DNA from: Lachnospiraceae bacterium
GTDB taxonomy: Bacteria > Bacillota > Clostridia > Lachnospirales > Lachnospiraceae
Reading direction: 5' to 3'
DNA: 37,995 nucleotides
Assembly: GCA_021199235.1 (NCBI GenBank)
Contig: JAJQIL010000029.1
Coordinates: 1-37,995, forward strand
The notes below the pieces were generated by a model that was given only the letters and a program-made list of their open reading frames with translations, was not told the DNA's origin and ran no database searches. The position numbers and the translations under genes are program-made. Shown one piece after another: positions 1 through 7,888 of the stretch. Numbering within the stretch: the first letter of the stretch is position 1; each line of letters begins with the position of its first letter.

Positions 1-140
1 TTTCCATGCGATTTTTTGAGGTTTTCGGAGTGGAATTTACTTTTTCACTTCAGCATTTTTTTATTTTTCAGAATTATCTGATTTTCAGTATAACATCAGG
101 TACGTTTTTGAATTACGTGAACCATTCAGGTCACCAGCTC

Positions 141-167
141 GTAACTGTGGAAGTGCTGAGCAGTCAG
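141..167. repeat. Degenerate copy of the 27-bp palindromic repeat
   Basis: The left arm GTAACTGT is intact; the loop and right arm (GCAGTCAG) have drifted from the family form. It lies 3' of the sugar ABC ATPase gene, just beyond its terminator. About 22 of 27 positions agree with the best copies by eye. Confidence 0.4.
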
Positions 168-178
168 GAATGCAGAAA

Positions 179-206
179 GCGGGGAACCGCAATAACGATT
201 CCCCGC
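179..206 (-). terminator. Rho-independent terminator of the sugar ABC ATPase gene
   Basis: Perfect 8-bp arms GCGGGGAA and TTCCCCGC enclose a 12-nt loop. Read on the minus strand the hairpin lies about 35 nt after the stop codon and is followed by a short T-rich tract (TTTCT). The U-tract is weak, so efficiency is uncertain. Confidence 0.6.
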
Positions 207-240
207 AGCATTACCTGAACCTTCGGTCGTACAACCAGAA

Positions 241-1347
241 TTAGTTCGTGATCGTAAGCTCTGTATCCTTATCAAATACATGGATCTTGGATACATCAAT
301 AGCAAACTTCGCTACATCGCCGGTACGTACGGTTGTACGCGGATTTACTCTTGCGGTGAAGTTAGCGCCTTCCAGTGTGAAGTACAGATATACTTCAGCA
401 CCAAGAAGTTCGTATACTTCAATCTTTGCTTCCAGTACTGCGCCATTCGCCTTTGCGATCGCATCTTCATCATCAGACAGATGCTCCGGACGGATACCCA
501 TAACTACTGTCTTGCCGTTGTAGCCGGTCAGCTTCGCTGCCTTCTCAGCCGGAAGCTTGATCGATGTACTGCCAACCTTAAGGGATACATCGCTGCCCTT
601 TACTTCTACAACTGCGTCTACCATGTTCATCTGCGGAGATCCGATGAATCCTGCTACGAACAGGTTGCCTGGCTTGTTGTACAGATTCTGCGGGCTGTCT
701 ACCTGCTGCATAACGCCGTCCTTCATAACGACGATTCTGGTACCAAGCGTCATAGCCTCGGTCTGATCATGTGTTACGTAGATGATCGTAGCACCCAGTC
801 TCTGATGCAGCTTGGAAATCTCAGTTCTCATCTGTACACGAAGCTTTGCATCCAGGTTGGACAGCGGCTCGTCCATCAGGAACACCTTCGGGTTACGCAC
901 GATAGCACGTCCCATAGCAACACGCTGTCTCTGGCCACCGGAAAGAGCCTTCGGCTTACGGTCAAGGAGCTTCTCCAGGTCAAGGATCTTGGCAGCTTCC
1001 GTAACCATCTTCTTGATCTCATCTTTCGGTACTTTTCTCAGCTTAAGGCTGAATGCCATGTTATCATATACAGTCATATGCGGATACAGAGCGTAGCTCT
1101 GGAATACCATTGCGATATCTCTGTCCTTCGGCTCTACATCATTCACAACTCTGTCGCCGATCTTCAGTTCACCGGCTGTAATCTCTTCCAGACCTGCGAT
1201 CATACGAAGGGTCGTGGACTTTCCGCATCCGGACGGGCCTACGAAGATGATAAACTCTTTATCTTCGATTTCCAGATTGAAGTCTTTTACTGCTTCAAAT
1301 CCGTTCGGATAGGTTTTGTTGATATGGGATAAGCTTAAACTTGCCAT
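241..1347 (-). CDS. ugpC: Sugar ABC transporter ATP-binding protein (MsmX/UgpC family)
   Basis: This is the ATPase subunit of a CUT1-type carbohydrate importer and acts on the cytoplasmic face of the membrane. The 368-residue length is typical of MsmK/MsmX/UgpC proteins. Visible motifs are Walker A GPSGCGKST near residue 40, the signature LSGGQRQR near 135, Walker B FLMDEPLSNLD and the H-loop Asp-His of THDQTEAM. The last ~130 residues form the TOBE/MalK-like regulatory domain (GIRPEHL). The start is supported by GGGAGG seven bases upstream. No permease or solute-binding gene is adjacent, which fits the known role of MsmX-type ATPases as a shared energiser for several sugar importers. The symbol is a family label; msmX or msmK would do equally well. 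Confidence 0.93.
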   Translation of the reverse strand: MASLSLSHINKTYPNGFEAVKDFNLEIEDKEFIIFVGPSGCGKSTTLRMIAGLEEITAGELKIGDRVVNDVEPKDRDIAMVFQSYALYPHMTVYDNMAFSLKLRKVPKDEIKKMVTEAAKILDLEKLLDRKPKALSGGQRQRVAMGRAIVRNPKVFLMDEPLSNLDAKLRVQMRTEISKLHQRLGATIIYVTHDQTEAMTLGTRIVVMKDGVMQQVDSPQNLYNKPGNLFVAGFIGSPQMNMVDAVVEVKGSDVSLKVGSTSIKLPAEKAAKLTGYNGKTVVMGIRPEHLSDDEDAIAKANGAVLEAKIEVYELLGAEVYLYFTLEGANFTARVNPRTTVRTGDVAKFAIDVSKIHVFDKDTELTITN

Positions 1348-1571
1348 TTTAGAATCCTCCCTGATTCAATTTGTTTTGCCGGATACAGGTCCCGCCCGCA
1401 CGGCATTTATAATGTCATCAGTATACTAAATCTCTCATTTTTTTACCATACCACAACTGTACAAACTTTTCTCAAGCTTGTTGTGGGTTCTGCTTATAAT
1501 CTTTTTTTGATTTTTTCAAATTGAGCATTTTGCCGAAATTATTTGAAATTTATGTACAGAATGACGAACAC

Positions 1572-1600
1572 TTGCAAAATATGCCTGTTTTCTGTATACT
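1572..1600 (+). promoter_or_regulatory. Sigma-A promoter for the exonuclease gene
   Basis: The -35 TTGCAA (1572-1577), a 17-bp spacer and the -10 TATACT (1595-1600) are close to consensus. Transcription would begin near 1607, giving a leader of about 100 nt before the start at 1707. Confidence 0.7.
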
Positions 1601-1610
1601 GGAATCGTCT

Positions 1611-1678
1611 GACAGGGAAGCCGGCATTGGGAGTACTGGTCCGTACTCTTCCGGATCATCTGAAATTCAGATCCTGTC
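1611..1678 (+). promoter_or_regulatory. Structured 5' leader of the exonuclease mRNA
   Basis: Outer arms GACAGG (1611-1616) and CCTGTC (1673-1678) enclose two inner hairpins: GAGTAC/GTACTC (1631-1648) and ATCTG/CAGAT (1658-1672). Together they suggest a three-way junction starting almost at the predicted transcription start. I do not recognise a known riboswitch class. It could be a 5' stabiliser or a cis-regulatory element. This is a reading of base complementarity only. Confidence 0.4.
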
Positions 1679-1706
1679 GGCGGAGATTGTTTCGGAGGTA
1701 ATGAGC

Positions 1707-2792
1707 ATGAATTATATTGTACTGGATCTGGAATGGAATCAATGTCCAACCGGCAAGGCGCAGGAGGTTCCTTCGCTCCCTTTTGAAATTCTGGAGATTG
1801 GGGCTGTCCGCCTTAACGCGGAACATCAGATTGTCGATCGTTTTCGTGAAATTGTCAGGCCGCAGGTCTACACTTCTCTCCATTTTCGGACACGGGAAAT
1901 CGTAGCTTTACGCTCCATGGATTTTGCCGGCGCCAGAACGTTTCCCGAAGTCGCGGCTTCCTTTCTGAACTGGTGCCGGGGCAGTGCGGATGCTGTTCCC
2001 GAAGGTACAGCTCCCGGCAGAGACTCTTTGTCCGCCGGGAATGCCATGCATTATGATTCTGCTGAACCTGCCGGAGAAACCGTATCTGCCGGGATAACTC
2101 CTGAGCCGCCCGAATTCTGCACCTGGGGACCTGCAGACCTCACGGAGCTTCAGCGAAATCTTTCATTTTATAATATAGAAGCTAACTTTCCGTTTCCTTT
2201 TATGTATTATGATATCCAGAAAATATTCAGCATTGTCTATGAGGATCGAAAGTCCCGGAAATCACTGGAGTATGCTGTGGATTTTCTGAAACTCCCGAAA
2301 GAAATTCCTTTTCACTCGGCTTTAAGCGATGCCATCTACGCATCCATGGTAATGCAGAAGCTGACAGAACAACAGGTACGTGAAAATTCTTCTGTCGATT
2401 ATTTCCGCACACCGCGTACACGAAGCCAGGAGATCTACCTCCATTACAATACGTACGATAAATTTGTTTCCCGGCCTTTTGCGTCGGCAAATCAGGCGAT
2501 GAAGGACGCTGTGGTCACTTCGACCCGCTGTCCGGCCTGCGGCAAAGCAGCCCAGAAAAAAATCCGCTGGTTCTCGGCAGGCGGGCACAATCAGTTTGCT
2601 CTGGCCTGGTGCCCGGAACACGGCTACCTGAAATGCAAGATCCGCCTGCGCCAGAATCACGACGGGAAAACCTATGCGGTCAAAACCCTCAAGCCTGTCT
2701 CCCGCGAAGACGCGTATCAGATTTATGAAAAGAAGGAAGTTCTCAAAGTAAAACGGAAGCTGCACCGCCAGTTTCAAAAAGAGGGATTATAG
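1707..2792 (+). CDS. DEDDh 3'-5' exonuclease with C-terminal Cys-rich module
   Basis: The product (361 residues) resembles RNase T/DnaQ/KapD-like exonucleases. Exo I is DLEW (Asp7, Glu9), Exo II contains Asp144 in WGPAD, and the Exo III His and Asp lie in FHSALSDA. This is the DEDDh signature of a two-metal nuclease on single-stranded nucleic acid. Residues ~290-335 carry CPAC and a later CPEHG, a possible zinc ribbon, followed by a basic tail. Residues ~93-137 are a low-complexity Ala/Gly/Glu/Pro insertion between Exo I and Exo II. ATG at 1707 is preferred because GGAGG ends eight bases upstream; ATG at 1701 would be too close. The gene stands alone behind its own promoter and ends at a bidirectional terminator. 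Its substrate is not predictable. Confidence 0.82.
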   Translation: MNYIVLDLEWNQCPTGKAQEVPSLPFEILEIGAVRLNAEHQIVDRFREIVRPQVYTSLHFRTREIVALRSMDFAGARTFPEVAASFLNWCRGSADAVPEGTAPGRDSLSAGNAMHYDSAEPAGETVSAGITPEPPEFCTWGPADLTELQRNLSFYNIEANFPFPFMYYDIQKIFSIVYEDRKSRKSLEYAVDFLKLPKEIPFHSALSDAIYASMVMQKLTEQQVRENSSVDYFRTPRTRSQEIYLHYNTYDKFVSRPFASANQAMKDAVVTSTRCPACGKAAQKKIRWFSAGGHNQFALAWCPEHGYLKCKIRLRQNHDGKTYAVKTLKPVSREDAYQIYEKKEVLKVKRKLHRQFQKEGL

Positions 2793-2799
2793 TAGAGAA

Positions 2800-2846
2800 A
2801 AAAAGGAACTGCGCAGATTCATGCAATCCAACCGCAGTTCCTTTTT
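2800..2846. terminator. Bidirectional terminator between exonuclease and recombinase-like genes
   Basis: Arms AAAAGGAACTGCG and CGCAGTTCCTTTT surround a loop of about 19 nt, with an A-run on one side and a T-run on the other. The hairpin can therefore serve both convergent genes. Confidence 0.85.
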
Positions 2847-2904
2847 ATATTACAATATATCGTTGCAGCTTGCGTGATCCGGCGTGTGTCCCGTCAGATC
2901 ATAA

Positions 2905-3642
2905 TTATTTTGTCTGCTTAAAATTCTCAACCAGATCCTCCATCTCTTTGAGAAGGCAGTCTACCTTGCCGTAGTATGCGTCATTATTCAGCGGATTGTC
3001 CATCTCTTCGCCGATCTCAGAAAGAAGCGACTGCAGAGCCTCGATTCGCTTTTTGCCGTTCCCATTCTTGTACAGAAGGTAGCGGCTGCGCTCATTCTCT
3101 TCCGGCGTCATCTTGCGCAGATAAACCTCCACATTCGGCTTTTCACCGATATAACGATATGTGATGGAAGGCGACGCATGGTTCAGCAGGTTCTGGAGAT
3201 AGTAAATATCACCTGTCGACTTGTAATAACGCCATGCAAATGTCTTACGCATCGTCTGTGCGCCGATTGACGCCAGTCCCATGCTCTTGCCGGCACTCTT
3301 CAGCGCCCGGTAAGCCTGCTCTCTGGAGAGCGGCTGCGGAGAGCTGGCATGTCCCAGGATCAGATATGCATCCGGATCCTTGCCTTCCGTATAATTCATA
3401 ATTATTTCCTGCAGTTCTTTCGGTATCTGGAAAGTCCGCTTAATATTCTTCGTCCCAATGCTGGCTTCAATGCTCTCTTTTCCGCGAATATCCTTATTCT
3501 TAAACTTCAGGATCTCCTGCAGCTGAAGCCCTGTGCCTACGCCGATCTCAAACATGATATAATACTTATCATCCATCTCGCGCAGTTTTGCTTTGAATTT
3601 TTCCAACGTTTCTTCGTCTTTGATTGGTGCTACCCAGTTCAT
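2905..3642 (-). CDS. Tyrosine recombinase-like protein with degenerate catalytic site
   Basis: The 245 residues align with the catalytic domain of phage-integrase/Xer recombinases, but the N-terminal core-binding domain is absent. The box I arginine of the TGLR motif is Gln40. In box II the HxLRH motif reads QTMRK, so Arg132 is kept but both His positions are lost. The LNHAS motif with His155 and the nucleophile-position Tyr164 remain. Strand cleavage is therefore doubtful, and a DNA-binding or structural role is plausible. The gene starts 42 bases after the D-Ala-D-Ala carboxypeptidase stop and is probably cotranscribed with it. The final ~60 residues are a charged helical extension. Housekeeping surroundings argue against a recent mobile element. 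Confidence 0.75.
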   Translation of the reverse strand: MNWVAPIKDEETLEKFKAKLREMDDKYYIMFEIGVGTGLQLQEILKFKNKDIRGKESIEASIGTKNIKRTFQIPKELQEIIMNYTEGKDPDAYLILGHASSPQPLSREQAYRALKSAGKSMGLASIGAQTMRKTFAWRYYKSTGDIYYLQNLLNHASPSITYRYIGEKPNVEVYLRKMTPEENERSRYLLYKNGNGKKRIEALQSLLSEIGEEMDNPLNNDAYYGKVDCLLKEMEDLVENFKQTK

Positions 3643-3684
3643 CCTTTATCCATCCCTTCTTTAAAATAATAATTATTTATACCC

Positions 3685-5445
3685 TTACTTGTGCTCCGAT
3701 GAAATGCGCTCCTGACGTTCCCGTTCCAGCTCGTCGATCAGCCTCTCCGTCTCATGTGCTTTCCATTCCATCTCCTCAGCTTCCCGCGCGGCTTTCTCTG
3801 CTTCCGCCGCGGCAAGTGCTTCCTGTTCTTTCCGGAGCCGTTCCTGCTCCATCACTTCCCTCAGTTCTGCCTCGATTTCCGCTGTCGTCATCCGTTCAAT
3901 CTCTTCTTCTCTTCTCTTTCGTTCCTCCTCCTCCAATCTTCTTCTGCGCCGGATTCGTGCATCGGCTGTTGCCCGGAAAATCAATACAACAACAAGTACA
4001 ACAAGGACCACAAGCAGCACGGCTCCCCCGATCAGTATGATCATAAAATGCTGCTCTGCGTAATCCGTAAGAAACTGATATCCCTCATTCAATAAACCTG
4101 TTGTCTGGCTCAATACTTCATCCAGCCCTTCGATCTGAATGTTATCCTCCGAAGAAGTACTCTCCGCTGCAGAAACATTCGTCCCCAGACTGTATCTGGT
4201 CTGAACCGGAACAAATAATGTATTTAATTTACCAGTCGCAGTCCCGACCGGCTGTCCATTGTATTCATATGCAAATGATCTCGTGCTGCCATTTGACTCA
4301 GTAACGGTATATGTGATGTCCTCGGCCAAAGCGTCGTTCGGCAGGGTAATATGCACACTGCAGTTCTCAAGAGGAACCCTTTCCCATACCGGTGAAAGGA
4401 TTTCTGAGACAGTACCGAGATAATCCAGATGCATTATATCATAAAAAGATGATTTTGAACTGATATTATCATAATTTTTTGTATAAAAATTTTCGAAGCC
4501 ATATTCCAGAATTTCTGTGGATTCTGCATAAGCCTTTCCCGCCCCGTTGACTCTCAGGATCACGGAAACGAGATCCATTCCGTCCAGGCTGCCATACGTC
4601 ACAAGCGTATTCAGGCACTGGGACGTATAACCGGTCTTGCCGCCGACACACCAGCTCTGATAATATTCCGAATCCGACTGCATCATCTTGTGATGATTCA
4701 GGAATGAGCGGTCCTCTCCGGATAAGTTTGTCTCCGGGATGATATACTCCGTCGCACTGACAATTTCCCGAAACGTCTCATTCTCATATGCTGCCTGTGC
4801 GATCAGAGCCATATCATACGCACATGTATAGTGGTCGTCACTGTAAAGGCCGTGCGGATTGGAAAAATGTGTATTGACACAGCCGAGCTCCTCCGCCTTT
4901 TCATTCATCATATCAGCAAAGGCACTGACGCTGCCGGCAATATACTCTGCCACACCGTTCGCAATATCATTCGCGGAAGCAAGCATAATCCCGTAGGCAC
5001 AGTCGCGAAGCGTCATTTCTTCCCCCGGCTGAATACCGAGATGCGTACTGCCCTCTTCAATATCATAGACCACCTCGGTAAAGGTGATCGTATCATCCAG
5101 GTCGCAGTTCTCGATCAGGAGCAGCGTCGTCATGATCTTCGTGATGCTGGCCGGATACTGTTTTTCCGTCGCCTGCTTGCTGTAAAGGATCGTCCCGGTA
5201 TTCATATCCATGACGATTGCCGATGCCGCCTCAATCTGCGGTCCCTGCGGCCAGCCCTCAATCTCGTTCGACTCAATCGTGTAATAATAGGATTCCGGTA
5301 TCTCTGTTTCCGTCTGTGCAGCTTCCTGCTCACCGTCCTCCTCGGCATAAACTGTCGCGGACGGCACAAAAAAAGCCGCAAACGGCGTCAGGATCAGCAG
5401 GCAGAGCGCCAGCATACCCGCAGTCACTGATTTCCAGAATTTCAT
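3685..5445 (-). CDS. dacF: D-alanyl-D-alanine carboxypeptidase (PBP5/DacF family) with cytosolic coiled-coil tail
   Basis: This is an S11 peptidase that trims the terminal D-Ala of peptidoglycan stem peptides outside the membrane. An N-terminal signal segment (about 7-35) is followed by the three active-site motifs: SITK (Ser100, Lys103), SAN (157-159) and KTG (270-272). Family members of about 400 residues end in an amphipathic anchor. This one has a transmembrane helix (about 467-490), an RRRRR stop-transfer run, and about 90 residues of Glu/Arg/Ala-rich predicted coiled coil inside the cell. The start has AGGAGG upstream. A palindromic repeat lies in its leader (5470-5496). The symbol is by family only. 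Confidence 0.88.
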   Translation of the reverse strand: MKFWKSVTAGMLALCLLILTPFAAFFVPSATVYAEEDGEQEAAQTETEIPESYYYTIESNEIEGWPQGPQIEAASAIVMDMNTGTILYSKQATEKQYPASITKIMTTLLLIENCDLDDTITFTEVVYDIEEGSTHLGIQPGEEMTLRDCAYGIMLASANDIANGVAEYIAGSVSAFADMMNEKAEELGCVNTHFSNPHGLYSDDHYTCAYDMALIAQAAYENETFREIVSATEYIIPETNLSGEDRSFLNHHKMMQSDSEYYQSWCVGGKTGYTSQCLNTLVTYGSLDGMDLVSVILRVNGAGKAYAESTEILEYGFENFYTKNYDNISSKSSFYDIMHLDYLGTVSEILSPVWERVPLENCSVHITLPNDALAEDITYTVTESNGSTRSFAYEYNGQPVGTATGKLNTLFVPVQTRYSLGTNVSAAESTSSEDNIQIEGLDEVLSQTTGLLNEGYQFLTDYAEQHFMIILIGGAVLLVVLVVLVVVLIFRATADARIRRRRRLEEEERKRREEEIERMTTAEIEAELREVMEQERLRKEQEALAAAEAEKAAREAEEMEWKAHETERLIDELERERQERISSEHK

Positions 5446-5469
5446 TTTGCCTCCTAAAGACAGACTGTC

Positions 5470-5496
5470 TTAACTGTTCAATACCTTCACAGTTAC
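5470..5496. repeat. 27-bp palindromic repeat in the dacF leader
   Basis: TTAACTGT, an 11-nt loop TCAATACCTTC and ACAGTTAC match the family with one mismatch in the outer arm. It sits 25 bases upstream of the carboxypeptidase start, so it would form a hairpin in the 5' UTR just before the ribosome binding site. No target duplication is visible around it. Confidence 0.8.
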
Positions 5497-5825
5497 GCAT
5501 CAGGAACAAATTTCCATTAAGTAAAAATGATGTTACTCAAAATGTTTATCTTTAGTATATGGGAAAGTTCTGAAAAATGCAAGCCCCGCAGCGCATTTTT
5601 TGCTTTACAGGAACGAAGGAGTGGCCACCATATAAAGGGAGCTTCTGCTGAAGATGGCTTCCTTATTTTTTATCTTTACAGAAAAATGAGCAAACAGCAT
5701 CCTTTGTTTATAGCCAGGCTTATTGATCTATTATTCCTGACATTTACTCACGCAGCAAAGGATATAGTCTGGCTTCATCAAATACACGGGAAGGTTCCGC
5801 TAATGCATATACAATCCTATGCTAA
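5497..5825. other. Gene-free interval upstream of dacF
   Basis: No supported gene is seen here. A 107-residue plus-strand frame (5527-5850) lacks any recognisable family and a ribosome binding site. One hairpin (AAAAATGC with GCATTTTT, around 5575-5606) is visible. The dacF promoter should lie here; TATACT read on the minus strand near 5555 is a possible -10, but no good -35 accompanies it. Confidence 0.5.
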
Positions 5826-5864
5826 AACACAAAAAACGCCCATGCTGTAATCACAGGTTGAGCG
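5826..5864 (-). terminator. Terminator of the BlaI/M56/ABC operon
   Basis: Read on the minus strand, a hairpin with CTGT/ACAG and outer CGC/GCG pairing is followed directly by TTTTTT. It lies a few bases downstream of the last permease stop codon. Confidence 0.6.
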
Positions 5865-5869
5865 GTCAC

Positions 5870-6682
5870 CTATAGCTTATACAAACGGAGCATCGAGATC
5901 CACACCATAAGTACACCCAATCCGCTGTACAATAACAGGTTCAAGATCAATGCAAGCACAAGCCATGTGCCAATCGAAATTTGAACAGGAAATGCCACAA
6001 GTACCGAAATGCTCTGAACAGGCGCTTCTAAACACCTAAGGAAAGAAAAGTGCGCCAACAACAAAAGATCCTTCAGATAAAAGAGAAAGGTTAGAAACGC
6101 GCAGCACACAAAAACAGTTCCTGCCTTTGTCCTGACAAGCGTTTTACGGCCCCACTTTGTGACGCAAAGTACGCGAAAAAGCCTCTTCTTTTCGCAGAAA
6201 GCAGATAATACCGTAATCAAAATAACAGCAAAAATCAGGGCGGGCCGCACACCCATGCTTCCGGCCAGTTCTTCATAGTAAGAATCAAAAATAAGCCATG
6301 TCCCGTTTTCTTCGGCCTGCAGACTGCGCTCATAAAATGCTTCTATCGCCTCGCGTCGGCTGTAGTAATCATGATATTGCTCCCGGTAGGCAAGCCAGGT
6401 GTCTGCATCTATTTCACGCCGGCTGTATTTTCCTTCCATCTCTGTCTCCTGGGCGAGAACACGGTCGCATTCTTCTTTTAATTCTTCAATCCGTTCCAGC
6501 TTTTCCTCCGTAAGTTCTCCGCCATATTCCCGGTATAATGCTTCGCTGACCGCAGTATCACTTGCCTGTGAAACCCCTTTGTATCGCAGAAAGGAAATCG
6601 TACAGGAAATGCCAAACAGGATCAGCAGGCAAAGAAACAGTTTCCAGTTCAGGAATTTTTTACACTCATACCGGAACATCAT
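5870..6682 (-). CDS. ABC transporter permease-like membrane protein (second subunit)
   Basis: This 270-residue membrane protein is the last gene of the six-gene operon. Residues ~13-31 form a first transmembrane helix, and ~35-130 are a charged, probably extracellular helical region. Three or four further membrane helices follow (near 140-160, 187-207, 225-250 and the C-terminus). The layout fits an ABC-2 type exporter subunit, but I see no family-defining motif. The stop of the upstream permease and this ATG are directly adjacent, indicating translational coupling. The substrate is unknown; the paired permeases probably form a heterodimer. Confidence 0.7.
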   Translation of the reverse strand: MMFRYECKKFLNWKLFLCLLILFGISCTISFLRYKGVSQASDTAVSEALYREYGGELTEEKLERIEELKEECDRVLAQETEMEGKYSRREIDADTWLAYREQYHDYYSRREAIEAFYERSLQAEENGTWLIFDSYYEELAGSMGVRPALIFAVILITVLSAFCEKKRLFRVLCVTKWGRKTLVRTKAGTVFVCCAFLTFLFYLKDLLLLAHFSFLRCLEAPVQSISVLVAFPVQISIGTWLVLALILNLLLYSGLGVLMVWISMLRLYKL

Positions 6683-7888
6683 TTACCTCCTCGCAGTCCG
6701 AAGGATGCTGATTGCACATATGGAAACGAGCGCCACGATCATAAGCGTCGGAATCACATAAATCGGATACATCCAATCCCCGACCGTCAGGTACTGCGAC
6801 TGCTCCAGATACCAGGAAGCGTTGATCAATGCAACGGGATTGAACTCCTTCATCTGGTTCATAATTCTGGTGAAGTCAACCTGTGATATCAGATACCATC
6901 TGTCCGTATTTACGATGAAATCATTTTCATAAATGGCCATGTTTAAAAGCTCTGCAGCCGCTCCGATCAGAAACACAGCAACCGATGCCAGTGCCGCAAG
7001 GACTCCCTTTTTCAAGAGAAGGGACAACAGCATGGCAAGGAATACACAAAGCAACGACAGCAGGAAACAACCTCCTGCCGCTGCAAGCAGCAGATGCCAT
7101 ACCTTTAAACCGGACGCACAAAGTTCAAACCCTTCTACCAGAAAAAGCGGGCAGTTCAGCAGTTTTATCCAGTTACCTGTCAGAATAAACTGAGCCGCCC
7201 CAAAAAGCAGGAAAAAGTACAGGTCAAGTACAGTCGTCACCAAAATGCCTGTCAGAATCTTAGATGTATAAATGGCCGTGTCCCCTGTTTTCGTCACAGC
7301 AAGCAGACGGCTGCAGTGATTTTCTGTGTCCACACAAAAGGAGAATGCGAAAATCAAAAGTACAAGGATACAGGCAGGCCATCCGGCATATAGGAATTTT
7401 GCTGCCGCATACAGCTGATCCCTGTCTGCCATATAGTGGTTATTTTCTTCTGTGTAATCCGAATTGACAGAAGCCCCATTCATTTCGATAATGCTGCGGA
7501 TACTGTCATTCCTCTGTTCATTTGCTTCTATGCAGTCCAGCGCATCATTCAGATAAATAAAATCTGCCCACAGGGTTTCTCCATATTTTCCCGGCAGCGC
7601 CGCCTCTTCCTCGTCAAGCAGAGTGCCATCCTCTTCCGTGGAACGATAGAGCCGTCCCTCAAGCGCCTCTGCTTCTGATTCCAGCTGTTCTTTTTCCGCA
7701 TCGGTATAAGCGTTTCCGAGAGGCGAAAAAAATTCCGTTCGGTTCTGGTCAAGCCGATTGATAAACAGATAGCCGCCTTCCGAATGATAAAGCAACGCCA
7801 GAAAAAGAACCGTAGCAGCGATCAGCAGAAACAGATTTCGTTTCCGAAACACAAACTTTTTTAATTCAAACCGTATCAGTCCGATCAT
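6683..7888 (-). CDS. ABC-2 type transporter permease
   Basis: A 401-residue protein with an N-terminal membrane helix (about 19-34), a long charged extracytoplasmic segment (about 45-165) and five C-terminal hydrophobic helices, a common plan for ABC-2 permeases of exporters. The reading frame overlaps the end of the ATPase gene by 23 bases and abuts the next permease. The large outer loop rich in Glu and Asn could contact substrate or a partner such as the membrane-anchored DUF5050-like protein encoded upstream. The substrate cannot be read from sequence. Confidence 0.78.
   Translation of the reverse strand: MIGLIRFELKKFVFRKRNLFLLIAATVLFLALLYHSEGGYLFINRLDQNRTEFFSPLGNAYTDAEKEQLESEAEALEGRLYRSTEEDGTLLDEEEAALPGKYGETLWADFIYLNDALDCIEANEQRNDSIRSIIEMNGASVNSDYTEENNHYMADRDQLYAAAKFLYAGWPACILVLLIFAFSFCVDTENHCSRLLAVTKTGDTAIYTSKILTGILVTTVLDLYFFLLFGAAQFILTGNWIKLLNCPLFLVEGFELCASGLKVWHLLLAAAGGCFLLSLLCVFLAMLLSLLLKKGVLAALASVAVFLIGAAAELLNMAIYENDFIVNTDRWYLISQVDFTRIMNQMKEFNPVALINASWYLEQSQYLTVGDWMYPIYVIPTLMIVALVSICAISILRTARR

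Noticed and set aside
280-1332. A 350-codon plus-strand open frame opposite the sugar ABC ATPase gene
   Set aside because: It is the antisense shadow of a clear ABC ATPase with all motifs; its translation resembles no family.
2905-3642. Active integrase of a prophage or ICE
   Set aside because: Catalytic residues are replaced, the core-binding domain is absent and no other phage gene is nearby.
5527-5850. A 107-codon plus-strand frame in the dacF upstream gap
   Set aside because: No ribosome binding site, no recognisable family, and it crosses the terminator of the ABC operon.
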